A stretch of DNA of 64,000 nt from Bradyrhizobium algeriense (GTDB lineage: Bacteria; Pseudomonadota; Alphaproteobacteria; Rhizobiales; Xanthobacteraceae): NCBI RefSeq assembly GCF_003062295.1, contig NZ_PYCN01000002.1, positions 62,001 through 126,000 on the forward strand, read 5' to 3'. Shown here one piece after another: positions 17,029 to 25,837 of the stretch. The position numbers and the translations under genes were made by a program. Below the pieces are notes generated by a model. The model ran no database searches, had not been told where the DNA came from, and saw only the letters and a list, made by a program, of their open reading frames with translations. The first letter of the stretch is position 1. Each line of letters begins with the position of its first letter.

Positions 17029-17877
17029 TCACGCGATTGCCCGCTGTCCGATGATGGCAAAGCGCAATTTACCCGAGATCCAGTCGATCGCGGCGACCGC
17101 GACCAAAATCATCAGGATCAGGAACGAGACCTTCTGCCACTCCAGCACCCGGATCTGCTCGGCCAGCTGCAAGCCGATGCCACCCGCGCCGACGATACCG
17201 ATGATGGTGGCCGAGCGGGTATTCGATTCGATGAAGTAGAGCACCTGCCCCGCGATAACAGGCAGCACCTGCGGCATCAGGCCGAAGCGTATTTCATGCA
17301 GTGCGTTGCCGCCGGAAGCCCTGATGCCCTCGACCTGCTTCCTGTCGGCCGCCTCGATGGCTTCGGAAAACAATTTGCCGAACGCGCCGAAGTCGGACAG
17401 CGCGATCGCCAGCACACCGGCAAACGGGCCGAGGCCAACGACGTTGATCCACACCAGCGCCCAGATCAGCGTATCGACACCGCGGATGGAATCGAGGAAC
17501 CGGCGTACCGGGAAGCGAAGCAGGTTCGACGGAATGATGTTCCGCGCCGCCAGCAGGCTGACCGGCAGCGCCGCCACGGCAGCCAAGGTCGTGCCGAGCA
17601 GCGCGATCGACAGCGTCTCACCGAGGGCTGCGAGATAGGCGGGCAGCGAGGAGCCGGGATCGGGCGGAATCATCATCACCGTGATCCAGCCGAGCTGGCT
17701 CAGGCCCGACACCAGTTTGGCCGGCGAGAAGCCGAGATCGACCAACCCGAATACGAAGATCGCGAACACAGCCAAAATCATCGCCGGCATGGCAAGGCGC
17801 GCCGATGCGGGCCGGTCGAAGACGTCAGGGTATTTGGTCCGGAGCGCATCTGTATCCGGTTTCGGCAACTGGCTCAT
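17029..17877 (-). CDS. phnE: phosphonate ABC transporter permease PhnE (second copy)
   Basis: A 282-residue inner-membrane permease of the PhnCDE phosphonate importer. Membrane helices are evident around residues 28-48, 85-110 and toward the C-terminus. The family C-terminal motif ATIIGIVGAGGIGLQL and the RGVDTLIWALVWI block are present. It is the last gene of phnC-phnD-phnE-phnE and overlaps the preceding permease by 4 bp. The two permeases share the fold but differ clearly, so the transporter channel is probably a heterodimer. Confidence 0.93.
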   Translation of the reverse strand: MSQLPKPDTDALRTKYPDVFDRPASARLAMPAMILAVFAIFVFGLVDLGFSPAKLVSGLSQLGWITVMMIPPDPGSSLPAYLAALGETLSIALLGTTLAAVAALPVSLLAARNIIPSNLLRFPVRRFLDSIRGVDTLIWALVWINVVGLGPFAGVLAIALSDFGAFGKLFSEAIEAADRKQVEGIRASGGNALHEIRFGLMPQVLPVIAGQVLYFIESNTRSATIIGIVGAGGIGLQLAEQIRVLEWQKVSFLILMILVAVAAIDWISGKLRFAIIGQRAIA

Positions 17878-18758
17878 GCGCGCGCCTCCTTGCCGAACAG
17901 TTTTCCTCGCAACCAGCCGGTCGTGATATCGATGACGAAGACGGTGACGATGATGGTGACGAGGATCGCGCTGACATCCGAGTAATAGAACTTGCGGATC
18001 GCGACGACGAGCTCCTGCCCGATGCCGCCGGCGCCGACAAAACCCATCACCGAGGCTTCGCGGACATTGATCTCAAAGCGCAACAGCGCGTAGCTGGCAT
18101 AGCCGGCCGTGACCTGCGGCAACACCGCAAAGCGCATGCAAGAGAGCCAGCTTGCGCCTGTCGAACGCACACCCTCGACCGGTTTCATGTCGGCGTTCTC
18201 GACGATCTCGGAGAACAACTTTCCGAGCGCACCGGCGGAATGTACGGCGATTGCAAGTACGCCCGCCATCGGCCCGAGGCCGAAGGCGATGACGAAAATC
18301 AGCGCGAATACGATGCCGGGAACGGTGCGCGCGAATTCGAGGAGACGCCGGACGACGAACCGCAGCCATGGCGCGGGCGAAGTGTTTTGCGCGGCGAAGA
18401 AATTCAGCACAAAGGCAATGACCGCGCCGGTCAGGGTGCCGACATAGCTGATGAGAATGGTCTCGCCGAGCATCTTGAGCCACTTCTGCCAGCCCCAGAA
18501 CCATTCACCGAAATTGGTCCATACCCGCGTGCCGTCTTCCAGGGTAAGAATGCGGTCGAAATAGCTGACGAAGTTGCCGAAATAGCTGAAGAGCGTGCGC
18601 AGATTCACTTCCGCGCCGATCGCTGCGATAATCAACGCGACGAAGAATACCACCGCCGCCAAAGTCACCTTCAAACGCTTGCGCGCGACCGCCTTGCGAT
18701 AGGTATCGTTGAGCACCGCAAGTTGCTGATCTGGAAGGATGGATATGGCATTCGCCAT
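17874..18758 (-). CDS. phnE: phosphonate ABC transporter permease PhnE (first copy)
   Basis: A 294-residue permease, partner of the next gene. After a basic cytoplasmic segment the first helix spans about residues 30-50; a long periplasmic or loop region contains several Trp (FGEWFWGWQKW). The C-terminal motif SVMGFVGAGGIGQEL is intact. I chose the ATG at 18758 (MANAISI); a TTG at 18776 is in frame but has no better ribosome site. A Rho-independent hairpin with a T-run separates it from phnD upstream. Confidence 0.92.
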   Translation of the reverse strand: MANAISILPDQQLAVLNDTYRKAVARKRLKVTLAAVVFFVALIIAAIGAEVNLRTLFSYFGNFVSYFDRILTLEDGTRVWTNFGEWFWGWQKWLKMLGETILISYVGTLTGAVIAFVLNFFAAQNTSPAPWLRFVVRRLLEFARTVPGIVFALIFVIAFGLGPMAGVLAIAVHSAGALGKLFSEIVENADMKPVEGVRSTGASWLSCMRFAVLPQVTAGYASYALLRFEINVREASVMGFVGAGGIGQELVVAIRKFYYSDVSAILVTIIVTVFVIDITTGWLRGKLFGKEARA

Positions 18759-18819
18759 CGGGATCACTGTGCCCAAGTGTTAAACAGAACGGGTGTTAAG
18801 TAGAACGAGTGCTAGACAG

Positions 18820-18847
18820 AAAAAGGCCGGGTCGCTTGGACCCGGCC
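18820..18847 (-). terminator. Rho-independent terminator/attenuator between phnD and phnE
   Basis: Minus-strand stem GGCCGGGTC / GACCCGGCC (9 bp, 5-base loop) followed directly by TTTTT. It lies 22 bases past the phnD stop and before the phnE genes on the same strand, so it probably lowers readthrough, leaving more binding protein than permease. Confidence 0.75.
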
Positions 18848-18868
18848 AGGCTCGTCTAGGTTTATTGA

Positions 18869-19804
18869 TCAGGACGCCTTCTTTTTACGCAACGCATCGA
18901 CGAACTTGATCAATTCGACAGCGCCATCCCAATCCTTGGTGGTGGCCGGATTGAAACCTTTCTTCTGGCCGTCGGACAGGCGGTCGAACGCCGCCTTGTC
19001 CTTGGTCGGCGCTTCGGTGAACGCCTTGGCAATGGCGGCCTTCAGATCGGCCGGAAGGTCCGAATTATAGGCGTAGGGTCCGTTGATAATCGGGGCGGAC
19101 TTATGGACGATCCGGAAGTCGTCCTTCTTCATCGGCGAGCCGTCGGCGTTCTTCAGCATGCCCTTGTGCAGCATCTGGGCGAGCGTGGAATCATCGTCAT
19201 TGGTCCATTGGTTGGCGGCGACCTCGACGGTGCCCTGCGACAGCGCCAGCATGGCGTTCTCGTGGCTGCCGGTGAAGACGACCTTGCCGAAATAGCCATC
19301 GGCGTCGGAAATGCCGAGCTTGTCGAGCTCGAAGCGCGGCACGTTGTTGCCCGACGTCGAATTCGGATCGACCAGGCCGAGGTTCTTGCCCTTCAACTGA
19401 TCGATATTCTTGTAAGAGCTCGACGCCTTGACGAAGAACACGGAATAGTAGCCGGTCGAACCGTCGGCATTGATGTCGTTGGCGAAGGCATCGGTCTTGA
19501 CGCCGGTCAGCCGCGCGCGGGCGAACGACGCCGAGCCGTAGCTTGCGATATGGATGTTGCCGGCACGCTGGCCTTCGATCACGGCGGCGTAGTCATTGGC
19601 GATGCGCAGTGTGACCTTGATGCCGAGCTCCTTCGACAAATAGGCCACGAAAGGCGTCCAACGCTCGGTCACGCCCGAAGCGTTTTCGGCCGGCACCACC
19701 GCAAAGGTCAGTTCCGGATATTTGCTCTTCCAGTCCTGTGCCGAGGCGGAAGCGGTAAACGCCAGCGCGGCCGCGCCTGCAAGAACAATACGACGAGTGA
19801 TCAT
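18869..19804 (-). CDS. phnD: phosphonate ABC transporter substrate-binding protein PhnD
   Basis: A 311-residue periplasmic binding protein for phosphonates. Residues 1-22 are a Sec signal peptide (cleavage after ASA). Family features are TFAVVPAENA, VTERWTPFVAYLSKELG, ASYGSASFARA, and the ligand-contacting DPNSTSGNNVPRFEL block, where Ser/Thr residues usually grip the phosphonate. It is the second gene of phnCDEE, 77 bp after phnC, and is followed by a terminator-like hairpin. Confidence 0.94.
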   Translation of the reverse strand: MITRRIVLAGAAALAFTASASAQDWKSKYPELTFAVVPAENASGVTERWTPFVAYLSKELGIKVTLRIANDYAAVIEGQRAGNIHIASYGSASFARARLTGVKTDAFANDINADGSTGYYSVFFVKASSSYKNIDQLKGKNLGLVDPNSTSGNNVPRFELDKLGISDADGYFGKVVFTGSHENAMLALSQGTVEVAANQWTNDDDSTLAQMLHKGMLKNADGSPMKKDDFRIVHKSAPIINGPYAYNSDLPADLKAAIAKAFTEAPTKDKAAFDRLSDGQKKGFNPATTKDWDGAVELIKFVDALRKKKAS

Positions 19805-19881
19805 GGTGAGCCCTCTTGTTGTGGTTACGCCTCTTCGCCGGCTGCGGGTTTGCGACCGGCTACCCTGTACCGAAGTGAAAC

Positions 19882-20697
19882 TCAGGCTGCGGCGGCCGTG
19901 CCGAGTTCAGGCATCGCCGCACCGTCGGGTGCCTGCGCGGGCGCGGCACCCATGACGTCATCGGCTTCGAGATCGTAGAGTTCGCGCGCGATACGATCGG
20001 TCAACGTCTCAGGCGCGCCGTCGAACACCACGCGCCCGGCCGACATGCCGATCAGGCGGTCGCAATAGCTTCGCGCCAGGTCGAGCGAATGCAGGTTGCA
20101 GATCACGGTGATGCCGAAATGCTTGTTGATGCGCAGCAGTGCGTCCATCACGATCCGCGTGTTGCGCGGGTCGAGCGAAGCAATCGGCTCGTCGGCAAGG
20201 ATAATGTCGGGCTCCTGCACCAGCGCGCGTGCGATCGCGACGCGCTGCTGCTGGCCGCCGGAAAGCTGGTCGGCGCGCTGGGCGGCGATACCAGCCATAT
20301 CAAACTGCTCCAGCGCCGACATCGCCAGCGCCCTGTCCTCTTCGGGCCAAAGCTGCGTCAGCGAGCGCCAGGACGGAATTTCGGCCAGCCGGCCCATCAG
20401 CACGTTGGTCAGAACGTCGAGCCGACCGACCAGATTGAACTGTTGAAAGATCATCGCGGAGCGCGCACGCCACTGCCGCAGATCGTTGCCGCGCAGCGCG
20501 GTCACGTCGACGCCTTCGAAGAGGATGCGCCCTTCGGAAGGTTCCGCGAGGCGGTTGATCATCCGGAGCAGCGTCGACTTGCCGGCGCCGGAGCGGCCGA
20601 TCACACCGACGAAGCTGCCGGGCGCGATCGAAAATGACGCATTATCCACCGCGGCTTTGGTGCCGAACCGGCACGTCAAACCTTCTACCACCAGCAT
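19882..20697 (-). CDS. phnC: phosphonate ABC transporter ATP-binding protein PhnC
   Basis: A 271-residue ATPase energising phosphonate import. Walker A GRSGAGKS lies at residues 34-41; the Q-loop is [16 protein letters not shown], typical of PhnC; signature [12 protein letters not shown] and Walker [13 protein letters not shown] follow. The ATG at 20697 has GGAG six bases ahead, whereas the longer frame begins with a TTG inside that site. A PHO-box-like repeat sits 47 bases upstream. First gene of phnCDEE and divergent from the second phnM. Confidence 0.94.
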   Translation of the reverse strand: MLVVEGLTCRFGTKAAVDNASFSIAPGSFVGVIGRSGAGKSTLLRMINRLAEPSEGRILFEGVDVTALRGNDLRQWRARSAMIFQQFNLVGRLDVLTNVLMGRLAEIPSWRSLTQLWPEEDRALAMSALEQFDMAGIAAQRADQLSGGQQQRVAIARALVQEPDIILADEPIASLDPRNTRIVMDALLRINKHFGITVICNLHSLDLARSYCDRLIGMSAGRVVFDGAPETLTDRIARELYDLEADDVMGAAPAQAPDGAAMPELGTAAAA

Positions 20698-20743
20698 GCA
20701 ATGCTCCAACTGCGCAGACGTGGACCATCGCTAACGGCTGGGT

Positions 20744-20761
20744 TTAACAGTTGTGTGACAC
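20744..20761 (-). promoter_or_regulatory. PHO-box-like site upstream of phnC
   Basis: On the minus strand GTGTCAC-ACAA-CTGTTAA places two degenerate CTGTCAT half sites 11 bases apart, 47 bases before the phnC ATG. It is weaker than the repeat facing the other way at 20800-20828 but is oriented correctly for phnC. Confidence 0.5.
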
Positions 20762-20799
20762 CGGTGCTGCAGTGCGGCGCTCGTCCACACCCGTGACGA

Positions 20800-20828
20800 C
20801 CGTCATGTGTCCGTCATGACATTGTCAT
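20800..20828 (+). promoter_or_regulatory. triple PHO-box repeat in the phnC/phnM2 intergenic region
   Basis: CCGTCAT-GTGT-CCGTCAT-GACA-TTGTCAT: three direct half sites at an exact 11-base period, matching overlapping PhoB boxes. It lies in the 315-base region between divergent phnC and the second phnM, oriented toward the latter and 184 bases from its ATG. Apart from this and the weaker box at 20744-20761, I see no gene or other element in the region. Confidence 0.75.
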
Positions 20829-21012
20829 CAAGCACATCGAAGACGAGCCACATCGAAGACGAGCGCCTACGCCCGCTTCCGATGGCTGATGGATGCGTAA
20901 ATGGCCGGCAAGATGCTTTCCGTTGAACCGACGATCGATCCGACCGCCTCGGTGAGAAGTACGAAGCCGCTGCCGCATCGGACCGCCCCCGTTTCAACCA
21001 GAGTGCCGCATC

Positions 21013-22206
21013 GTGACCGAACTGTTCATTGAAGGTGGCCGGGCCCTGCTCGGCCAGGAGATCCACCAAACCACGTTGCGGATTGCCGGCCGCGAGATCG
21101 TCGCCGTAGGCACGGACAACAGCCATGGCTCGCCCGGCATCGATGCCGGCGGCTTGCTGGTGCTGCCGGGCATCGTCGACCTGCATGGCGATGCCTTCGA
21201 GCGGCAGATGATGCCGCGGCCAGGAGTCGATTTTCCGATCGACGTCGCACTGATCGACAGCGACCGGCAGGCGGTCGGCAACGGCATCACGACCGTCTAT
21301 CATGCCACGACCCGGTCGTGGGAGCCTGGCCTGCGCAGCGCGGACAATGCGCGGAAGTTATTGGAGGCGATCGAGCAGATGCGGCCGCAGCTCGCCGCCG
21401 ACACCCGCTTCCATTTGCGCCACGAGACCTACAACCTCGACGCGGAAAGCGAAATCATCGACTGGCTGTCGGAAGGCCGTGTCGACCTGTTCGCATTCAA
21501 CGACCACATGGACTCGACCGTCGCCAGCCTCGCCAAGCCGCTGAAGCGCAGCCGAATGGTCGAGCGCACGGGGCTCACCAATGAGGCGTTCGACCGCCTG
21601 GTGCAAAGCGTGGTCACCCGCGGCCACGACGTGCCGGCTTCGATCGCCCGGCTGGCGCAGGCCGCCCGCGCGGCTGATGTCCGGATGCTCTCGCATGACG
21701 ATGAAAGCCCGGCGATGCGGCAAGCCTATCGTGCGCAGGGCGTTGCCATCGCCGAATTTCCGGTCAACGAGGAAACCGCCCGCGACGCTGCCGCAGCCTC
21801 TGACTTCATCGTGTTCGGCGCGCCCAATGTCGTGCGCGGCGGCAGCCACACCGGCTGGACCAAGGCCTCCGACATGGTCGCCAAGGGTCTGTGTTCGGTG
21901 CTGGCGTCCGACTATTACTATCCGGCGCCGCTGCTGGCGGCATTCCGGCTTGCGGCCGACAGTGTGCTGCCGCTGGCCGCGGCATGGCAACTGATCTCGT
22001 CGGCGCCGGCGCGCGCCGCCGGCCTCGCCGATCGCGGCATGCTCGCCGCGGGACAGCGCGCCGACATCGTTCTGGTCGACGACACGGCGCCGCTGCGGCC
22101 ACGAATCGTCGCGGTCGTTGCCGCGGGGCGCCTGGTGCATTTGACGGAGGCAAACCGTCTCGTCCGCTCGTCCGTCGCTTCCCGCAAGGCAGTTGCAGCC
22201 GCGTAA
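21013..22206 (+). CDS. phnM: PhnM-like alpha-D-ribose 1-methylphosphonate 5-triphosphate diphosphatase, second divergent copy
   Basis: A 397-residue amidohydrolase-superfamily protein of the PhnM family but clearly different from the copy at 10346-11497. It shares the scaffold: LPGIVDLHGDAFE (metal HxD at 58-60), FAFNDHMD in place of the usual LMDHTPGQ, MLSHDDESP, GAPNVVRGGSHTGW and ASDYYYPAPL. The changes around the second motif suggest altered substrate preference. It heads a separate plus-strand operon behind a triple PHO box, with a DUF1045 gene 20 bp downstream. It probably acts on a phosphonylated ribose triphosphate; the exact substrate is inference. Confidence 0.88.
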   Translation: MTELFIEGGRALLGQEIHQTTLRIAGREIVAVGTDNSHGSPGIDAGGLLVLPGIVDLHGDAFERQMMPRPGVDFPIDVALIDSDRQAVGNGITTVYHATTRSWEPGLRSADNARKLLEAIEQMRPQLAADTRFHLRHETYNLDAESEIIDWLSEGRVDLFAFNDHMDSTVASLAKPLKRSRMVERTGLTNEAFDRLVQSVVTRGHDVPASIARLAQAARAADVRMLSHDDESPAMRQAYRAQGVAIAEFPVNEETARDAAAASDFIVFGAPNVVRGGSHTGWTKASDMVAKGLCSVLASDYYYPAPLLAAFRLAADSVLPLAAAWQLISSAPARAAGLADRGMLAAGQRADIVLVDDTAPLRPRIVAVVAAGRLVHLTEANRLVRSSVASRKAVAAA

Positions 22207-22226
22207 GACGGCCCTATTCTGGCGCG

Positions 22227-22916
22227 ATGACAAATTATCCCCGTTACGCGATCTATTACACCTCGGCGCAAGGCAGCGTGCTCGACCGGTTCGGTGCGTC
22301 GCTGCTCGGCTACGACGCCCATGGCGGCGACGAACTGCCCTTTCCGGATGGGCTCCCATTGGACTGGCGAGACCTGACGCAGGATCCCCGCAAATACGGC
22401 TTTCACGCCACGCTGAAAGCGCCGATGGCGCTGGCCGACGGCAAGGCCGAAGCGAAGCTTGCCGCGGCATGCGAATTGTTCGCCGATCTGGCCCGCCCTG
22501 TGCCGGTGATCCAGCCGATCGTCGATTCGATCAGCGGTTTCATCGCGATGATTCCGGCTGAACCGTCGGCAGAGCTCGAGCTGCTTGCCGCCGAGGCCAC
22601 CAAGGCGTTCGATCCGTTCCGTGCCCCGCTCAGCCCGGAAGACCGTGCACGGCGAAATCCCGACAAGCTGACGCCGCGCCAGCGCGATTATCTCGACCGC
22701 TGGGGCTACCCCTACGTCTTCGAAGAATTTCGATTCCACATGACGCTGACGGGACGGCTTCCCGCAGGACGGCGCGAGCATGTTGTGGCAATGCTGCGCG
22801 AGAGGTTTGCGGCAACGGGCATCGGGCCACTCGCGATCGACGCGATTGCCCTGTGCCGTCAGGAAAGCCCGAACGCGCGGTTTCGGGTCATTGGCCGCTG
22901 GCCATTGCAGGAATGA
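22227..22916 (+). CDS. DUF1045 phosphonate-operon protein, 2H phosphoesterase-like
   Basis: A 229-residue protein of DUF1045, a family annotated as a putative phosphonate metabolism protein because it accompanies phn genes. Two H-x-T motifs, HAT at residues 60-62 (KYGFHATLKAP) and HMT at 171-173 (FRFHMTLTG), match the catalytic pair of 2H phosphoesterases, which open cyclic phosphodiesters. The start at 22227 follows the PhnM2 stop by 20 bp. The window has phnN but no phnP, so this protein is a candidate for opening the ribosyl 1,2-cyclic phosphate; that role is inference. Confidence 0.85.
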   Translation: MTNYPRYAIYYTSAQGSVLDRFGASLLGYDAHGGDELPFPDGLPLDWRDLTQDPRKYGFHATLKAPMALADGKAEAKLAAACELFADLARPVPVIQPIVDSISGFIAMIPAEPSAELELLAAEATKAFDPFRAPLSPEDRARRNPDKLTPRQRDYLDRWGYPYVFEEFRFHMTLTGRLPAGRREHVVAMLRERFAATGIGPLAIDAIALCRQESPNARFRVIGRWPLQE

Positions 22917-23018
22917 CGGGCCGGCGTGCCAGACTCAAAATATCGAAAACAACCCCATGCAAAGTAGAACTTGGCACCAACTGCCCGTCTTCACGGCCCA
23001 ACCTGAGCTCATCCTGCC

Positions 23019-24200
23019 CTATCGCCTTTGGTTGTAGACATCGAGGCACACGGCGCCGAGCAGCACCAGCCCCTTGATCACCTGCTGGTAGTCGATGCCG
23101 ATGCCGAGGATGGACATGCCGTTGTTCATGACCCCCATGATCATGGCCCCGATCACCGCGCCGCCGACCCGGCCGACGCCGCCATAGGCGGACGCGCCGC
23201 CGATGAAACAGGCCGCGATGACGTCGAGTTCAAAGCCGGCGCCCGCCTTCGGGGTCGCTGTATTGAGCCGCGCGGCGAAAACGAGGCCGGCCAATGCGGC
23301 CAGCACGCCCATATTGACGAAGGTCAGAAACGTCAGCCGCTCGGTCTTGATGCCGGACAGGCTCGCGGCCCTGGCGTTGCCGCCAATGGCGTAGATATGG
23401 CGGCCAATCACAGTGCGCGTGGTGACGAAAGCATAGAGCCCGATCAGCGCCGTCATGATCACCAGCACGTTGGGCAGGCCGCGATGCGAGGCGATCAGGC
23501 CGGCGAAGAACACGATCACGGCGAACAGCACCGCGCTCTTGGCGACGAAGAAGCCAAAGGGTTCCACGTCGATACCGTGCGACGCCTGCCGCGCCCGGCT
23601 CTTGGCGCTGGTGTAGACCAGGGCCACCGCCAATACGGCACCGATCAACAGCGAGGTCGGATAAAGCGTGCCGGCGCCGGGAAACAGTTCGGGGATGAAG
23701 CCCGAGGACAATTTCTGGAAGGTCGGCGGAAACGGCCCGACCGACTGGCCCGCCAGGATCGCGAGCGCCAGCCCCTTGAACACCAGCATGCCCGCCAGCG
23801 TCACGATAAATGACGGGATCTTGAAATAGGCAACCCAATAGCCCTGTGCGGCGCCGATCGCCGCGCCGACGAGCAGGCAGGCAAGGAAGGCCAGCGGATA
23901 GGCGACGTGATAGCGCACCATCAGCACCGCGGCGACGGCGCCGACGAAGCCCGCGACCGAGCCGACCGACAGGTCGATATGCCCGGTGACAATGATCAGC
24001 AGCATGCCGAGCGCCATGATCACGATGTAGCTGTTCTGCAGCACCAGATTGGTCAGGTTCAGCGGCTGCAGCAGCGTGCCGTCGGTCATGACCTGGAAGA
24101 ACAGCATGATCGCAAACAGCGACAGCAGCATGCCGTAGTTGCGCAGATTGTTCTTGATGAAGCCGGTGTGCCCGGGCAGCGCAACCGCCTTGTCGGTCAT
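23019..24200 (-). CDS. gguB: multiple monosaccharide ABC transporter permease (GguB/MmsB)
   Basis: A 393-residue inner-membrane permease of the CUT2/ribose class, partner of GguA and ChvE. About ten helices are expected. Family markers are LLIIVTGHIDLSVGSVAGF near residue 70, IPSFIVTLAGMLVFKG, and the late GIDYQQVIKGLVLLGAV segment. It overlaps gguA by 4 bp and is the last gene of the minus-strand operon; it converges on the DUF1045 gene across about 100 bases. The length, with an inserted cytoplasmic segment around residues 210-230, fits GguB/MmsB rather than RbsC. Confidence 0.9.
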   Translation of the reverse strand: MTDKAVALPGHTGFIKNNLRNYGMLLSLFAIMLFFQVMTDGTLLQPLNLTNLVLQNSYIVIMALGMLLIIVTGHIDLSVGSVAGFVGAVAAVLMVRYHVAYPLAFLACLLVGAAIGAAQGYWVAYFKIPSFIVTLAGMLVFKGLALAILAGQSVGPFPPTFQKLSSGFIPELFPGAGTLYPTSLLIGAVLAVALVYTSAKSRARQASHGIDVEPFGFFVAKSAVLFAVIVFFAGLIASHRGLPNVLVIMTALIGLYAFVTTRTVIGRHIYAIGGNARAASLSGIKTERLTFLTFVNMGVLAALAGLVFAARLNTATPKAGAGFELDVIAACFIGGASAYGGVGRVGGAVIGAMIMGVMNNGMSILGIGIDYQQVIKGLVLLGAVCLDVYNQRR

Positions 24201-25759
24201 GGCCGCAAATCTCCCTGAAGTACCTTCTTGTCGATTTCCTTGTTGCGCATGATGGCGCGCATGATCCTTTCCTGCGTGGCCTCGGCGGCTGCGAATTCTC
24301 CGACGAAGGCGCCGTCATTCATCACGCAAATACGGTCGCAGACGCCGAGCAGTTCCGGCATTTCCGACGAGATCATCACCACCCCCTTGCCGGCCTCGGC
24401 AAGCTCGTTGATGATACAATAGATTTCGTACTTTGCCCCGACATCGATGCCGCGCGTAGGCTCGTCGAGGATTAATACTTTCGGATCGGTCATCAGCCAT
24501 TTCGACAGCACGACTTTCTGCTGATTGCCGCCGGAGAGCTGGCCGGTCTCCTGATAGACATCGGAACAGCGGATCCGCATCCGGTTGCGGTAATCGCTTG
24601 CAACGCGCAATTCGGACATGTCATCGATCATGCCTTGCCGCGCCACGCGGCCGAGGCTCGCCAGCGTGATGTTCTTGCGGACGTCGGCATCCAGGATCAG
24701 GCCGAGTTGCTTGCGGTCCTCGGTGACGTAAGCAAGGCCGGCATCGATCGCCGCCGCCACGCTCGACAGGTTTACTTCCCTTCCATCGAGCCAGACGCGG
24801 CCGCTGATTCGATCCCCCCAGGCGCGGCCGAACAGGCTCATGGCGAATTCGGTGCGGCCGGCGCCCATCAACCCGGCGATCCCGACCACCTCGCCGCGCC
24901 GGACCTCGAAATCCACGCCCTTGATAACGCGGCGATCCCTGTGCAGCGGATGGTGCACCGTCCAGTCCTGCACGGCGAAGACCGGTGCGCCGATCGCGGC
25001 GGTGCGTTGCGGAAAACGATGAGCAAGGTCGCGATCGACCATGCTGCGGATGATCCGGTCCTCTTCCACCGGCTCAGCCCGGCAATCGATGCTGTCGACG
25101 GTGCGGCCATCGCGCAGCACCGTGATCCGGTCGGCGACGCGGGCGACCTCCGACAATTTGTGCGAGATCAGGATCGAGGCGATGCCCTGGGCGCGGAATG
25201 CCAGCAGACGATCCAGCAATGCCGCGCTGTCGTTCTCGTTCAGGCTGGCGGTCGGCTCGTCGAGGATCAATAGTCGCACCCGCTTGGACAAGGCCTTGGC
25301 GATTTCGACCAGTTGCTGCTTGCCGACGCCAAGGTCCGTCACCAGCGTATCGGGCATCTCCGTGAGGCCGACCTGGGCGAGCAGTTCCTGGGTCCGGCGA
25401 TAGACCGTGTCGCGGTCGATCACGCCAAGACGCGAGGGCGGATGAGACAGGAAGATGTTCTCCGCGATCGACATCAGCGGAATCAGCGCCAGCTCCTGGT
25501 GGATGATGATGATGCCGAGCGCCTCGGAATCATTGACGTCGCGAAAGCGCCGCTCCTCGCCGTCGAAGATGATGCTGCCTTCATAATCGCCGTGCGGATA
25601 GACGCCGCTGAGAACCTTCATCAGGGTCGACTTGCCGGCGCCGTTCTCGCCGACCAGCGCATGGATCTGCCCCGCCTCCACCGTGAAGTTGACGTCGCGC
25701 AGGGCCTGAACGCCGGAAAAGCTCTTGCTCACGCCGCGCATTTCGAGAATTGCGGTCAT
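24197..25759 (-). CDS. gguA: multiple monosaccharide ABC transporter ATP-binding protein (GguA/MmsA)
   Basis: A 520-residue ATPase with two ABC cassettes, as in all CUT2 sugar importers. The first has Walker A GENGAGKS near residue 37 and LDEPTASL; the second, from about residue 265, has a degenerate Walker A region (GIAGLMGAGRTE) and an intact SGGNQQKVVLSKW signature and LDEPTRGIDVGAK. The start overlaps nothing upstream but follows chvE by 78 bases that contain a strong hairpin. It overlaps gguB by 4 bp. Confidence 0.92.
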   Translation of the reverse strand: MTAILEMRGVSKSFSGVQALRDVNFTVEAGQIHALVGENGAGKSTLMKVLSGVYPHGDYEGSIIFDGEERRFRDVNDSEALGIIIIHQELALIPLMSIAENIFLSHPPSRLGVIDRDTVYRRTQELLAQVGLTEMPDTLVTDLGVGKQQLVEIAKALSKRVRLLILDEPTASLNENDSAALLDRLLAFRAQGIASILISHKLSEVARVADRITVLRDGRTVDSIDCRAEPVEEDRIIRSMVDRDLAHRFPQRTAAIGAPVFAVQDWTVHHPLHRDRRVIKGVDFEVRRGEVVGIAGLMGAGRTEFAMSLFGRAWGDRISGRVWLDGREVNLSSVAAAIDAGLAYVTEDRKQLGLILDADVRKNITLASLGRVARQGMIDDMSELRVASDYRNRMRIRCSDVYQETGQLSGGNQQKVVLSKWLMTDPKVLILDEPTRGIDVGAKYEIYCIINELAEAGKGVVMISSEMPELLGVCDRICVMNDGAFVGEFAAAEATQERIMRAIMRNKEIDKKVLQGDLRP

Positions 25760-25802
25760 CGCGTCATCACGTCCATTATCTGTCTATCTCGCTGCGGCGG
25801 GT

Positions 25803-25830
25803 GGCGGCGCCGGTGATCGCCGGCGCCGCC
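25803..25830 (-). terminator. strong hairpin between chvE and gguA, no T-run
   Basis: GGCGGCGCCGG / CCGGCGCCGCC, an 11-bp perfect stem with a 6-base loop, starts 8 bases past the chvE stop. No T-run follows, so it is more likely an RNA-stabilising or partial-attenuation element than a full terminator. Confidence 0.55.
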
Positions 25831-25837
25831 GTCCCGC

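Noticed and set aside
21358..22470. 370-codon minus-strand frame across the second phnM and DUF1045
   Set aside because: Antisense to two genes with clear family motifs; its composition is that of a shadow frame.
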